From Vibrio sp. BS-M-Sm-2 (GTDB taxonomy: Bacteria; Pseudomonadota; Gammaproteobacteria; Enterobacterales; Vibrionaceae), in NCBI RefSeq assembly GCF_041504345.1, contig NZ_CP167895.1:310001-374000 (forward strand): a stretch of DNA of 64,000 bases, read 5' to 3'. Below the pieces are notes generated by a model. That model was not told where the DNA came from, searched no databases, and worked only from the letters and a program-made list of their open reading frames with translations. Every line of letters starts with the position of its first letter. The first letter of the stretch is position 1. Made by a program: the position numbers and the translations under genes. Shown in pieces: positions 7,967-16,452 of this stretch.

Positions 7967-9739
7967 CTACTTGTATGCAAGCGCTGTCGGGGCATCGCCG
8001 CGGCTTTCGGCAAGCGGTTCGAATTCATTGATGGCATTGATCTCGACACCCATTGCTATGTTGGTTACTCGCTCAAGAATTAGCTCAACAACAACCGGGA
8101 CTTTATGCTTATTCATCAGCTCTTTGGCTTGTTCAAACGCAGCGGCAATTTGCTCTGGTTCACGAACTCGAATCGCCTTACAGCCTAAACCTTCAACAAC
8201 CGCAACATGGTCAACACCGTAACCTTCAAGCTCTGGCGCATTCTGGTTATCGAACGCCAGTTGTACACAATAATCGATATCAAATTGGCGCTGTGCTTGG
8301 CGAATCAAACCTAGGTATGAGTTGTTCACCAACACATGAATGTATGGCAAGTTGAATTGAGCACCTACCGCCAGTTCTTCGATCATAAATTGGAAATCGT
8401 AATCACCAGAGATAGCAACGATATCGCGATTTGGATCGGCCGCTCGTACGCCTAATGCCGCAGGGGTTGTCCAACCCAATGGGCCAGCTTGACCACAGTT
8501 AATCCAGTTACGCGGCTTATAAACATGCAGGAATTGAGCAGCAGCAATTTGCGACAAACCAATGGTGCTCACATAGCAAGTGTCACGACCAAATGCCTTG
8601 TTCATCTCTTCATAAACACGCATTGGTTTCATTGGTGCTTCATCGAAATTGGTTTTACGCAGCATGGTCGACTTGCGTTCCTGACACTCACTTGCCCAAG
8701 CATTTCGGTTTGGCAGCTTGCCTGCATCACGCCACTCTTGAGCAACTTCAACCATTAGCTCAAGTGCTGCTTTCGCATCAGAAACAATACCTAAGTCGGG
8801 ACAGAACACTCGACCGATTTGGGTCGGTTCAATATCAACGTGCACAAACTTGCGCCCTTCGGTGTAAACATCGACAGAGCCGGTATGACGGTTTGCCCAG
8901 CGGTTACCTACACCAAATACAAAATCAGAGTTGAGCATGGTTTCGTTACCGTAACGGTGGGAAGTTTGTAGCCCCACCATGCCGGCCATTAAGTCGTGAT
9001 CATCTGGGATAGAACCCCAGCCCATCAAGGTTGGGATAACCGGTACACCCGTGATTTCTGCAAACTGCTGCAGCAACTCAGATGCGCCAGCGTTAATTAC
9101 GCCACCACCAGATACAATCAGTGGTTTCTCAGATTGAGACATCATGGTTAGTGCTTTCTCAACCTGCGCACGTGTTGCTTGTGGCTTATATGGTTCTAGC
9201 GGTTCATAGGTATCGATATCAAACTCAATTTCAGCCAGCTGAACATCGATAGGCAGGTCAATCAGGATTGGGCCTGGACGACCCGAACGCATTAAATGAA
9301 ACGCTTTTTGGAATGCGCGTGGCACTTGTGCAGGTTCCAGCACCGTGGTTGCCCACTTTGTTACTGGCTTAGCGATAGATTCAATGTCGACCGCTTGAAA
9401 ATCTTCTTTATGAAGACGAGCACGTGGCGCTTGGCCTGTGATACATAGAATTGGAATCGAATCTGCAGATGCAGAATACAGACCCGTGATCATATCCGTG
9501 CCCGCAGGACCAGAGGTGCCAATACACACACCAATATTACCTTGATTGGTACGCGTGTACCCTTCAGCCATATGGGATGCACCCTCTACGTGACGAGCTA
9601 AGACGTGTTCGATTCCTCCGAGCTTTTTCATAGCCGCATACATAGGGTTTATTGCTGCGCCGGGAACACCAAATGCGATGTCTACGCCTTCACGTTTAAG
9701 CACTTCTACCGCTGCTTCAATCGCTTTCATAATTGCCAT
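7967..9739 (-). CDS. gcl: Glyoxylate carboligase
   Basis: 590 residues, as in E. coli Gcl (593), which it matches along its whole length. A thiamine-diphosphate and FAD enzyme, it joins two glyoxylates to tartronate semialdehyde with loss of CO2. The N-terminal segment FGVPGAAINPMYAAM has Val at the position normally held by the catalytic Glu of ThDP enzymes, the known hallmark of Gcl. The ThDP/Mg motif runs from GDYDFQFMIEEL to NNSYLG. A TGGAGG ribosome site precedes the ATG at 9739. It is the first gene of the operon, with operator-like palindromes 18-50 nt upstream. Confidence 0.97.
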   Translation of the reverse strand: MAIMKAIEAAVEVLKREGVDIAFGVPGAAINPMYAAMKKLGGIEHVLARHVEGASHMAEGYTRTNQGNIGVCIGTSGPAGTDMITGLYSASADSIPILCITGQAPRARLHKEDFQAVDIESIAKPVTKWATTVLEPAQVPRAFQKAFHLMRSGRPGPILIDLPIDVQLAEIEFDIDTYEPLEPYKPQATRAQVEKALTMMSQSEKPLIVSGGGVINAGASELLQQFAEITGVPVIPTLMGWGSIPDDHDLMAGMVGLQTSHRYGNETMLNSDFVFGVGNRWANRHTGSVDVYTEGRKFVHVDIEPTQIGRVFCPDLGIVSDAKAALELMVEVAQEWRDAGKLPNRNAWASECQERKSTMLRKTNFDEAPMKPMRVYEEMNKAFGRDTCYVSTIGLSQIAAAQFLHVYKPRNWINCGQAGPLGWTTPAALGVRAADPNRDIVAISGDYDFQFMIEELAVGAQFNLPYIHVLVNNSYLGLIRQAQRQFDIDYCVQLAFDNQNAPELEGYGVDHVAVVEGLGCKAIRVREPEQIAAAFEQAKELMNKHKVPVVVELILERVTNIAMGVEINAINEFEPLAESRGDAPTALAYK

Positions 9740-9756
9740 TCGAACCTCCAGTTCAG

Positions 9757-9789
9757 ATTGTATACAATTAAACTAACTTTTGTACACTA
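9757..9789. promoter_or_regulatory. Two TNGTNNACNA operator-like sites upstream of gcl
   Basis: ATTGTATACAAT at 9757-9768 is a perfect palindrome and TTGTACACTA at 9780-9789 is a second match. Both fit the TNGTNNACNA consensus of FadR-subfamily GntR regulators (FadR, GlcC, PdhR relatives). They lie just upstream of the gcl ribosome site. No GntR gene is in this window. Confidence 0.55.
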
Positions 9790-9891
9790 TGAATCATCCT
9801 CAGCATTTATCAACCCTAGATTGAAACATTTTTGTTACATCAACCTATCCTCTTGAACAGCAAACAAGCCTGAAAAGCTTACAATTCATTA

Positions 9892-9917
9892 CTTTACATA
9901 AAATATCTTTACGTAAA
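9892..9917. promoter_or_regulatory. Repeated CTTTACRTAAA sites between gcl and aceB
   Basis: CTTTACATAAA at 9892-9902 and CTTTACGTAAA at 9907-9917 lie on adjacent helical turns. The 17-bp string at 9898-9914 is the exact reverse complement of 12910-12926, next to the EamA start in the MarR/EamA intergenic region, suggesting a shared regulator. The remainder of the 313-bp gap is AT-rich promoter sequence. Confidence 0.45.
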
Positions 9918-10009
9918 AATAAATTACAAAAAGACCAAATGATAAATAAATGTTAAATACCCTTTGCTTGTTTACAATTTATGCAATATAAATATCCTTA
10001 AAAAGAGCG

Positions 10010-10023
10010 TTTTGTATACAAAA
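10010..10023. promoter_or_regulatory. TTTTGTATACAAAA operator-like palindrome upstream of aceB
   Basis: A perfect 14-bp palindrome centred 36 nt before the aceB start, with the same TTGTATACAA core as the site before gcl. It overlaps a spurious upstream ATG at 10023. Co-control of the divergent gcl and aceB transcripts is likely. Confidence 0.55.
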
Positions 10024-10052
10024 TGGCATCGTATTGTTTAAAGGAGACAACA

Positions 10053-11678
10053 ATGATGAATGACGTAAAAGAGAGAGAAGAAGTACAGTGTATGCAGGTA
10101 CTCGGGAATATGGACAACTCCGAGTACAAAGAGATCTTGTCTAAAGATGCATTAAAATTCTTAGAAGCTCTTGTGAATAAGTTTGGAGATCGCCGTCATG
10201 CCCTGCTAAGTGACCGCGACACAAAACAGGCTCAATACGACGAGGGTGAGTTACCCAATTTCAGAAAAGACACTATCTCCATTCGCCAAAACAAAGAATG
10301 GAAAGTAGCACCACCACCACCGGAGCTACTGGATCGCCGCGTAGAGATCACCGGCCCAATCGAAAGAAAGATGGTGATCAACGCATTAAACTCAGGCGCG
10401 AAGGTCTTCATGTGTTGCTTTGAGGATGCGTCTTCCCCAACTTGGGCCAATATGGTCGAAGGGCAAATCAACCTAAGAGATGCCAACCTTGGCACCATTA
10501 GTTATTTCGATGAGAAGAAGCAGAAGCGTTACCAATTAAACGACGATCCTGCACTGCTGATCGCACGCCCACGAGGGATCCACCTTCCTGAGCAATCCAT
10601 CCAATTCAACAATCAGCCTATCGGAGGTTGCTTGATGGACTTCGCCTTGTACTTTTTCCACAACTATCAATCACGTGCACAACAAGGTTTAGGCGTTTAC
10701 TACTACATTCCAAAGCTAGAAAGCATGGAAGAAGCACAGTGGTGGGACGATATTTTCAGCTTCACCGAAAACTATTTCCATGTACCAAAAGGCACCATTC
10801 GCGCGACAGTATTGATCGAAACGCTACCAGCCGTATTCCAAATGGAAGAGATCTTGTACGCCATGCGTGATCACATCGTTGCGATGAACTGTGGCCGTTG
10901 GGATTACATCTTCAGCTATATCAAAACGCTGAAGAACCATAAAGACCGCATCCTGCCAGATCGTCATGGAATCGGCATGGATCAAGAATTCCTTAACGCC
11001 TACAGCCAACTGTTGGTGCGCACTTGTCATGCTCGCGGTGCACTGGCAATGGGTGGTATGTCTGCCTTTATTCCAGCAAAAGATCCGCAAGAAATGGCGC
11101 GTGTAACCGCCAAGGTTATCGAAGATAAACAAAGAGAATCTCAAAATGGTCACGATGGCACGTGGGTAGCGCATCCAGCATTGGTTGATTTAGCAATGTC
11201 GATCTTTGATAAACACCTTGATGGCAAAGTAAACCAAATGGATTTCCAAAGCCCTGAGCATGTGATCAACGCAGACACGCTATTGAAATCTTGTGAAGGA
11301 AGCCGCGACGAAGCGGGCGTACGTAAAAACATACGCATCGCGCTTTATTACATTGAGGCTTGGATCCAAGGCTACGGTTGTGTGCCTATTTACGGTTTGA
11401 TGGAAGATGCCGCAACCGCTGAGATCTCAAGAGCCAACATCTGGCAATGGATCCACCACGGCGTCACACTTGATGACGGCCAAACTTTTACCAAACAACT
11501 GTTCCACTCTTGGCTTTACCAAGAGCTAGACACGATAAAACATGAAGTCGGAGACTCGCGTTATGCAGCTGGTCGATTTGAAGAGACAGCCGATCTTTTC
11601 TATCAACTTTCTACAGCCGATGAGTTCGCTGCCTTCCTAACTTTACCCAGCTATGGGCTACTACAAAAGTCCAGTTAG
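10053..11678 (+). CDS. aceB: Malate synthase A
   Basis: 541 residues, close to the 533 of E. coli AceB. It condenses glyoxylate with acetyl-CoA to malate in the cytoplasm. Conserved stretches include CFEDASSPTWANMVEGQINL, RPRGIHLPE, the AceB region AMNCGRWDYIFSYIKT and GYGCVPIYGLMEDAATAEIS. An AAGGAG site places the start at 10053; the earlier in-frame ATG at 10023 falls inside the operator palindrome. The usual aceA partner is absent, and pairing with gcl suggests a role in glyoxylate disposal rather than the acetate glyoxylate shunt alone. Confidence 0.96.
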   Translation: MMNDVKEREEVQCMQVLGNMDNSEYKEILSKDALKFLEALVNKFGDRRHALLSDRDTKQAQYDEGELPNFRKDTISIRQNKEWKVAPPPPELLDRRVEITGPIERKMVINALNSGAKVFMCCFEDASSPTWANMVEGQINLRDANLGTISYFDEKKQKRYQLNDDPALLIARPRGIHLPEQSIQFNNQPIGGCLMDFALYFFHNYQSRAQQGLGVYYYIPKLESMEEAQWWDDIFSFTENYFHVPKGTIRATVLIETLPAVFQMEEILYAMRDHIVAMNCGRWDYIFSYIKTLKNHKDRILPDRHGIGMDQEFLNAYSQLLVRTCHARGALAMGGMSAFIPAKDPQEMARVTAKVIEDKQRESQNGHDGTWVAHPALVDLAMSIFDKHLDGKVNQMDFQSPEHVINADTLLKSCEGSRDEAGVRKNIRIALYYIEAWIQGYGCVPIYGLMEDAATAEISRANIWQWIHHGVTLDDGQTFTKQLFHSWLYQELDTIKHEVGDSRYAAGRFEETADLFYQLSTADEFAAFLTLPSYGLLQKSS

Positions 11679-11781
11679 GACTCTTGTACCAAGTTGAATC
11701 TGTCAATGGCATTCACGAACATGAGTAGCAATTGGCTGACTGAGCTTGGTACATATGCCCCTTGAAAAACTAGGAGATAAC

Positions 11782-12222
11782 ATGGGAAGTTTGACTCTAC
11801 AACAAGCGTTAACCATCATAGATGGAACCTTAAAAGCAGGAAACAAGATCCACACCGAGCCTTTGACGGTCGCCGTCTTAGACAGTGGTGGCAAGTTGAT
11901 TTCTTTGCAACGTCAAGACGGCTCTAGCATGATGCGACCAGACATCGCTATCGCTAAAGCATGGGGAGCACTCGCACTGGGTTGTTCCTCTAGAAAACTC
12001 GCCCAAGATGCTGACAACAGGCCTGCATTTATCTCCGCCGTAAACGTACTCGCACACGGTAATATGGTGCCAGTACCAGGGGGCTTACTAATTCGAGACA
12101 AGGATAAAACGGTACTCGGTGCTATTGGGGTAAGCGGTGACATTTCAGATATAGACGAAAGCTGCGCCATCAATGGTATTGGGTGCGCGGAACTGTTCAG
12201 TGATGAAATGCTGCAAGCTTAA
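11782..12222 (+). CDS. GlcG/HbpS-like protein
   Basis: 146 residues, a single-domain member of the GlcG/HbpS (heme-degrading, DUF336) family. Visible features are PLTVAVLDSGGKLISLQRQD near the start, the central AWGALALGCSSRKLA and the glycine-rich VPVPGGLLIRDKDKTVLGAI, then IGVSGDISDIDE. The biochemical role of GlcG-type proteins is not settled; they recur beside glycolate and glyoxylate genes. The ATG at 11782 has AGGAG upstream; a longer in-frame start at 11746 has no ribosome site. It follows aceB by about 100 nt and ends at a strong terminator, so the two are probably one transcript. Confidence 0.85.
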   Translation: MGSLTLQQALTIIDGTLKAGNKIHTEPLTVAVLDSGGKLISLQRQDGSSMMRPDIAIAKAWGALALGCSSRKLAQDADNRPAFISAVNVLAHGNMVPVPGGLLIRDKDKTVLGAIGVSGDISDIDESCAINGIGCAELFSDEMLQA

Positions 12223-12261
12223 TTCACCAATTCTTTGTACTTGAAACTCTTAGAAAGGAAC

Positions 12262-12293
12262 AAAAAACCGAAGCGATTAAGCTTCGGTTTTTT
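12262..12293. terminator. Bidirectional hairpin terminator
   Basis: AAAAAACCGAAGC (12262-12274) and GCTTCGGTTTTTT (12281-12293) form a perfect 13-bp stem with a GATTAA loop, between the convergent GlcG-like and MarR genes. Confidence 0.92.
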
Positions 12294-12320
12294 AATGAAT
12301 CTAAAGAAAGATCAGCAAAA

Positions 12321-12803
12321 CTATTCGTAAGCACTCAGCCACGTTTTCAGGAGTTGGTTAGTGTTCTTCTTCTGACTCGCAGACATGGATTTAACCAGTT
12401 TTTTCTGCATTTCGACATGCTCAGTCATCATTTGGTCAATCAGAATGAGACCATCTTTGGTTAGCTGGACACTCACACTACGTCGGTCTTCTTTGCTGTG
12501 CTCACGGCTGATCAACCCTTTAGCTTCTAGCTTATCAAGGCGATTGGTCATCGCGCCAGATGTCAGCATCATCGACCCGATCAGTTCTGACGGAGTCAGT
12601 CTGTAAGGCTTTCCAGAACGTCGCAAGGTGGCTAGCACATCAAACTCACCCAGCTTCATGTCGTATTTTTTATGAAGCTCGGCAACTTGCGTCTCCATAT
12701 ACTTGGCAATTCGCATAATCCGGCCCATCATTGCCATAGGCTCAGTTTCTAGCTCAGGCTTTTCCTTTGCCCATTGCTCTACTACGCGGTCGATAGCATC
12801 CAT
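12321..12803 (-). CDS. MarR-family transcriptional regulator
   Basis: 160 residues from the ATG at 12803; a GTG at 12815 lies too close to GGAG to be favoured. The winged helix-turn-helix is clear: LGEFDVLATLRRSG, LTPSELIGSMMLTSGAMTNR, LDKLEAKGLI, then the wing SKEDRRSVSVQLT. MarR proteins are dimeric repressors relieved by small ligands or oxidants. It is divergent from an EamA permease with palindromes between them, a standard autoregulated repressor/exporter pair. A 17-bp sequence shared with the gcl/aceB intergenic region hints that it may also act there. Confidence 0.9.
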   Translation of the reverse strand: MDAIDRVVEQWAKEKPELETEPMAMMGRIMRIAKYMETQVAELHKKYDMKLGEFDVLATLRRSGKPYRLTPSELIGSMMLTSGAMTNRLDKLEAKGLISREHSKEDRRSVSVQLTKDGLILIDQMMTEHVEMQKKLVKSMSASQKKNTNQLLKTWLSAYE

Positions 12804-12836
12804 TTGCAATCTCACTCCGTTGTTAGTCTGATTACT

Positions 12837-12866
12837 TTAAACTAGTTTAACATAAAGATACTTTAC
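12837..12866. promoter_or_regulatory. Palindromes between MarR and EamA genes
   Basis: TTAAACTAGTTTAA at 12837-12850 is a perfect 14-bp palindrome. It abuts TAAAGATACTTTA (12853-12865), an inverted repeat with 5-bp arms. Both lie 34-63 nt upstream of the MarR start and are candidate operators. Confidence 0.5.
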
Positions 12867-12909
12867 AACCACTAGTTCTCAGTATACAGTTCACACAACA
12901 GTTACCTTA

Positions 12910-12926
12910 ACGTAAAGATATTTTAT
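12910..12926. promoter_or_regulatory. MarR-type site abutting the EamA start codon
   Basis: ACGTAAAGATATTTTAT ends one base before the EamA ATG and matches 14 of 17 positions of the site at 12850-12866. The same 17 bp occur, reversed, at 9898-9914. It occupies the place where a ribosome site would normally be. Confidence 0.45.
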
Positions 12927-13820
12927 ATGAACATATTATTAGCAATGATCCCCGCGTTCTTCTGGGGAACAACCTATGCAGTGACGCAATTTACGCTACA
13001 GGAGTGGCCACCATTATTATTGGGTGCTTTGCGTGCGTTACCTGCTGGTTTGTTATTGCTAGCAGTAAAACCTACACTGCCTAAAAAAGGCGAGTGGCAA
13101 ATCATTTTCACATTGGGCCTTATCAATATTGCGACCTTCTTTGGCTTGATCTTCGTAATGGCGTTAACGCTGCCTTCGGCCATCTCTGGTGTAGGCATGA
13201 TCTCCGTGCCTGTATTTGCGATGATCTTTCACTGGGTAGTGAAAAAGCAACGCCCGCATTTGATTCAAGCTTTGTCTGGTATTGGTTTGATCACATTGGC
13301 GTGGATCCTGTTTAACCCAAGTCAAATCGCGTTAAACCCCATCGGTTTGGGAGCAATGTTCGCCGCTATCATGTGTATCGTTATCGGTAGCAGCATTACC
13401 AAATCATTGGGTAATCGCATGCACTGGTGGAAGGTATTAACGTGGCAACTGATTTTGGGCGGTACGATTTTATCCGTAGCTTCTGGCGTTCATGCATTCA
13501 TCGACCCGCAGCCTTATGTTAACGCAGTGACTCATTTCGATACTCGTAATGCTATGGGGCTAGTGTGGGTGATTGGCCTAAACACAGCGCTGGGATACGG
13601 CATGTATGTGTGGTTACTGCAACGTATGTCAGTGGTTGATTTCACCTTCGGTGGTATTGCAAACCCAGTAGCTGGCATCGTAACTGGTATGGTTTTGATG
13701 GGTGAATCATTCACTGCAGTCCAATACTCGTTAATGACTGGCATGATCGTGATGTCGCTGCTCCCACAACTTATTTTGGCAATTAGACAGTCCAAGCAAA
13801 TTAAACCTGTTACTCAATAG
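12927..13820 (+). CDS. EamA/DMT-superfamily permease
   Basis: 297 residues with about ten hydrophobic segments, arranged as two five-helix EamA repeats. The start MNILLAMIPAFFWGTTYAVT carries the WGTTY signature of the drug/metabolite transporter superfamily. Such inner-membrane permeases usually export amino acids, metabolites or drugs; the substrate is unknown. The divergent MarR gene is probably its repressor. No Shine-Dalgarno sequence precedes the ATG, because an operator-like palindrome occupies that position; translation may be weak or leaderless. Confidence 0.88.
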   Translation: MNILLAMIPAFFWGTTYAVTQFTLQEWPPLLLGALRALPAGLLLLAVKPTLPKKGEWQIIFTLGLINIATFFGLIFVMALTLPSAISGVGMISVPVFAMIFHWVVKKQRPHLIQALSGIGLITLAWILFNPSQIALNPIGLGAMFAAIMCIVIGSSITKSLGNRMHWWKVLTWQLILGGTILSVASGVHAFIDPQPYVNAVTHFDTRNAMGLVWVIGLNTALGYGMYVWLLQRMSVVDFTFGGIANPVAGIVTGMVLMGESFTAVQYSLMTGMIVMSLLPQLILAIRQSKQIKPVTQ

Positions 13821-13855
13821 CAAGCGCATATAGAAAGTATCTATTCCAGAGCCCA

Positions 13856-13882
13856 ACAAACCCGCCAAGTGCGGTTTTTTTT
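13856..13882 (+). terminator. Hairpin terminator after EamA gene
   Basis: CCGC (13862-13865) and GCGG (13871-13874) close a CAAGT loop, with A/T pairing outside a bulged C, followed by eight Ts. Confidence 0.8.
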
Positions 13883-13971
13883 ATTAGCATCACATCTATA
13901 TACGTTTTCTATTTGTTCTCAATCGGTTACCAACTTATGATTAAAGAACTCATAATCATTCGGTGCTCCTT

Positions 13972-14892
13972 ATGGCAAAAGATCTATTCTCGAACTTAGA
14001 TTTAAATTTACTTCGCACTTTTATCATTCTTCATCAAGAAAGAAACATGCGTAAAGCCTCCGAGCGCCTATTCGTATCTCAGCCTGCGATAAGTAAAGCT
14101 CTACAACGATTGCGCGATCATTTCGACGATGAACTATTTGTCAAAACGCATCACGGCTTACGAGCAACTGAACACGCGAATATGTTGGCTGAGAGTATTT
14201 CTCCGATACTCGATGAGCTTTCTTCTGCATTAAACAGTAGTAATGAGTTCAACCCTGAAGAGCTGCAAGGTGTGATTAAAGTCGCTCTCTCTCCTTATTT
14301 GCTTTCGTCCCTTTCCAGTAAACTTTTTAAAGCAATAAGAGCAGAAGCTCCCTTGGTACAGGTTCAGCTGTTGAACTGGTCTGGTACTACTATGACCGAC
14401 ATCATCAATGATGAAGTACATATCGGCTTAAATTATGAAATCAATCACGCGCCAAAAGAGCTGCTTCAACAGCCAATTGCGAAAGACACATTTAAGGGGT
14501 ATGTACGAGAAGATCACCCCTACGAAAATGATTATTTAGAAGTCAAAGATGGCGTCAATTTCGAGTTAGCCTCTGTCATTGCTGTTGATTGGAATTCACA
14601 CCAATCACTTGCGGAAAAGATTTTGAAGCTAAAAGGCCATACTGCCAATATAGGCTTTCGCTCCGAGCTACCATCAGCCGTCATTGATGTAGTTAGAAAC
14701 TCAGATATGATTTTTCCGGCGTCAAAGTTTTTGGAGATCGAACAAAAGACCTCGCTCAGAGCGATTAAGTTGTTATTTGACAGTGCAGACGTTCAGCCAA
14801 CCGTTTGTGCGTATTACCACCATAAAAACCGAAACAGCCCAGTCACATTATGGCTCAAGAAAAAACTCGAGCTATTGCTCAATGATAACTAG
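13972..14892 (+). CDS. LysR-family transcriptional regulator
   Basis: 306 residues. The N-terminal helix-turn-helix reads NLLRTFIILHQERNMRKASE, then LFVSQPAISKALQRLRDHF, typical of LysR proteins, and an effector-binding domain follows from about residue 90. I prefer the ATG at 13972 (MAKDLFSNLDLN) to the GTG at 13963; neither has a strong ribosome site. It stands alone between two terminators, so its target is probably elsewhere or autoregulated. The effector is not recognisable. Confidence 0.88.
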   Translation: MAKDLFSNLDLNLLRTFIILHQERNMRKASERLFVSQPAISKALQRLRDHFDDELFVKTHHGLRATEHANMLAESISPILDELSSALNSSNEFNPEELQGVIKVALSPYLLSSLSSKLFKAIRAEAPLVQVQLLNWSGTTMTDIINDEVHIGLNYEINHAPKELLQQPIAKDTFKGYVREDHPYENDYLEVKDGVNFELASVIAVDWNSHQSLAEKILKLKGHTANIGFRSELPSAVIDVVRNSDMIFPASKFLEIEQKTSLRAIKLLFDSADVQPTVCAYYHHKNRNSPVTLWLKKKLELLLNDN

Positions 14893-14939
14893 CGGTTATC
14901 ACCACCTTTCCCCTCTTTCATTAATAACTCATCGTTAAG

Positions 14940-14973
14940 GCCTCTATTCTTTTAAGGGATTAGAGGCTTTTTT
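14940..14973 (+). terminator. Hairpin terminator after LysR gene
   Basis: GCCTCTA (14940-14946) pairs with TAGAGGC (14961-14967), followed by TTTTTT. Confidence 0.85.
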
Positions 14974-15065
14974 ACACAATCCATATACTTCTCTCATCGG
15001 CTAGGAACGCCACATAACACTGCAAGAAGCAACCTTCGTTCCTATACAATATTTGAGAGTAAACC

Positions 15066-16379
15066 ATGAAACTAAAATTACTAAGCACACTTATCGCAGC
15101 CTCATTCCTAGCTGGTTGCTCTTCTTCTGGTTCAAGTGGTGGTGCGACACCAATGAATCCTATAGAGGTGACGCCAAGCAACCCAATCGAAATGAGTCCA
15201 AGCAACCCTATCGAAGTCTCTCCAGAACACCCTGACAACCCGGAGTTTGTAGAACCAAGTGTTCCAGTAGCAAAAGATATTGTAGTGGTAGATGAAGAGC
15301 TAAAAGTCAATGGCGAAGTCGTAGCGTATGTTGATGGAAACGATAGACTCGTCAACGCAGATGGTCATGCCATTGGACACGTTGAACGTAATAAAAATGG
15401 TCAAGTTAACGAAGTCTATGTAAGCACAAATACATATGGCTCAGTAAAAATTGAACTGAATCCTGCTGTAAACCCACAAGACCGTATGGTTACGGTAACT
15501 GGTGAAAACGGTAATAAGCTTGAAATCTTCCGTGGGGATGGTTCGTGGACTTTTATTCCTTCAGGTACACCTGATTTACCAATCTACGATGACGTAGAAA
15601 ACCCAATTGGTAAAGATATTGCTGTGATCGATGGTGAACTGATTGTTGATGGTGTAGCTATTGCAGGCATCAATGCAGATGACCGAATTGTTGACGCAAA
15701 TGGCAATGGGATTGGTCACGTCGAGCGCAATAAAAATGGCCAAATAAACACTCTACATATCTCTACTAACATCTACGGTTTTGTCAAAATTGAGCTTAAC
15801 CCAGCAGTCAACCCGGAAGATCGTATGGTAACCATTACGGGTGAAAACGGAAACAAACTTGAAATCTTCCGTGGTGATGGAACGTGGACTTTTATTCCAG
15901 CAGGAACTCCATCCAATCCAATTCACGATGGTAACGGTAACCCTGTGGCAAAAGATATTGTAATTGTTGATGAGGTATTAATGGTGAATGGTGAACCAGT
16001 TGCCTTCATTAATGGCAACGACAACATTGTTGATAGTGACGGAAATGCGCTAGGTCACGTTGAGCGAAACCGAAATGACCAAGTCAATAAGATACACCTA
16101 TCTACGGAAGCTTATGGTGTTGTTAAGATTGAATTGAGCCCAGCTGTTAACCCAGAAGATCGTATGGTGACAATCACCGGCGAGAACGGCAACAAGCTTG
16201 AAGTTTTTCGTGGCGACGGTTCATGGACATTTGTCCCTGCACCAGACGCTAACCTACCTGAATTAGATAGCTCGAATGCAGTACAGAAAGCTGAACTAAA
16301 ATCGAAGATCCAATCTCTATCTCAAGAACAACGTCAGCAAATTAAGCAAGCTGTCAAAGACCGCGCTAGCCGCAGCTAA
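15066..16379 (+). CDS. Lipoprotein with three 113-residue repeats
   Basis: 437 residues of unknown function. A lipoprotein signal ends in LAGC (Cys18), followed by a Ser/Gly linker. Residues 31-55 hold three 8-residue NPIE(V/M)(T/S)PS units. Three long repeats follow at about 68-168, 181-281 and 294-392, each with an N-terminal (A/G)KDI half, a central GHVERN(K/R)N block and an RMVT(V/I)TGENGNKLE block ending in SWTF or TWTF. The C-terminus is a charged helix. The lipid anchor suggests an outer-membrane surface or periplasmic protein. A small outer-membrane barrel gene follows after a terminator, and the pair may cooperate. I recognise no named domain. Confidence 0.8.
   Translation: MKLKLLSTLIAASFLAGCSSSGSSGGATPMNPIEVTPSNPIEMSPSNPIEVSPEHPDNPEFVEPSVPVAKDIVVVDEELKVNGEVVAYVDGNDRLVNADGHAIGHVERNKNGQVNEVYVSTNTYGSVKIELNPAVNPQDRMVTVTGENGNKLEIFRGDGSWTFIPSGTPDLPIYDDVENPIGKDIAVIDGELIVDGVAIAGINADDRIVDANGNGIGHVERNKNGQINTLHISTNIYGFVKIELNPAVNPEDRMVTITGENGNKLEIFRGDGTWTFIPAGTPSNPIHDGNGNPVAKDIVIVDEVLMVNGEPVAFINGNDNIVDSDGNALGHVERNRNDQVNKIHLSTEAYGVVKIELSPAVNPEDRMVTITGENGNKLEVFRGDGSWTFVPAPDANLPELDSSNAVQKAELKSKIQSLSQEQRQQIKQAVKDRASRS
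15267..16241 (+). repeat. Three tandem in-frame repeats, 339-bp period
   Basis: Units lie at about 15267-15569, 15606-15908 and 15945-16241 inside the lipoprotein gene. Conservation is highest over the block encoding GENGNKLE(I/V)FRGDG. The near-identity at protein level implies duplication within the gene, followed by third-position drift. Confidence 0.85.
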
Positions 16380-16405
16380 TAAAAAATAATAAATGCAAAA
16401 GCAAG

Positions 16406-16433
16406 GGAGCCGCTTATTAGCGGCTCCTTTTTA
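16406..16433 (+). terminator. Hairpin terminator after repeat lipoprotein
   Basis: GGAGCCGC (16406-16413) and GCGGCTCC (16420-16427) pair around TTATTA and are followed by TTTTTA. The barrel gene begins 20 nt further on, so it either relies on read-through or has a promoter overlapping the hairpin. Confidence 0.9.
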
Positions 16434-16452
16434 TTTGAGAGTTGAGAACACG

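Noticed and set aside
10023..10052. Upstream ATG extending malate synthase by ten residues
   Set aside because: It lies in the operator palindrome and has no ribosome site; AAGGAG supports 10053.
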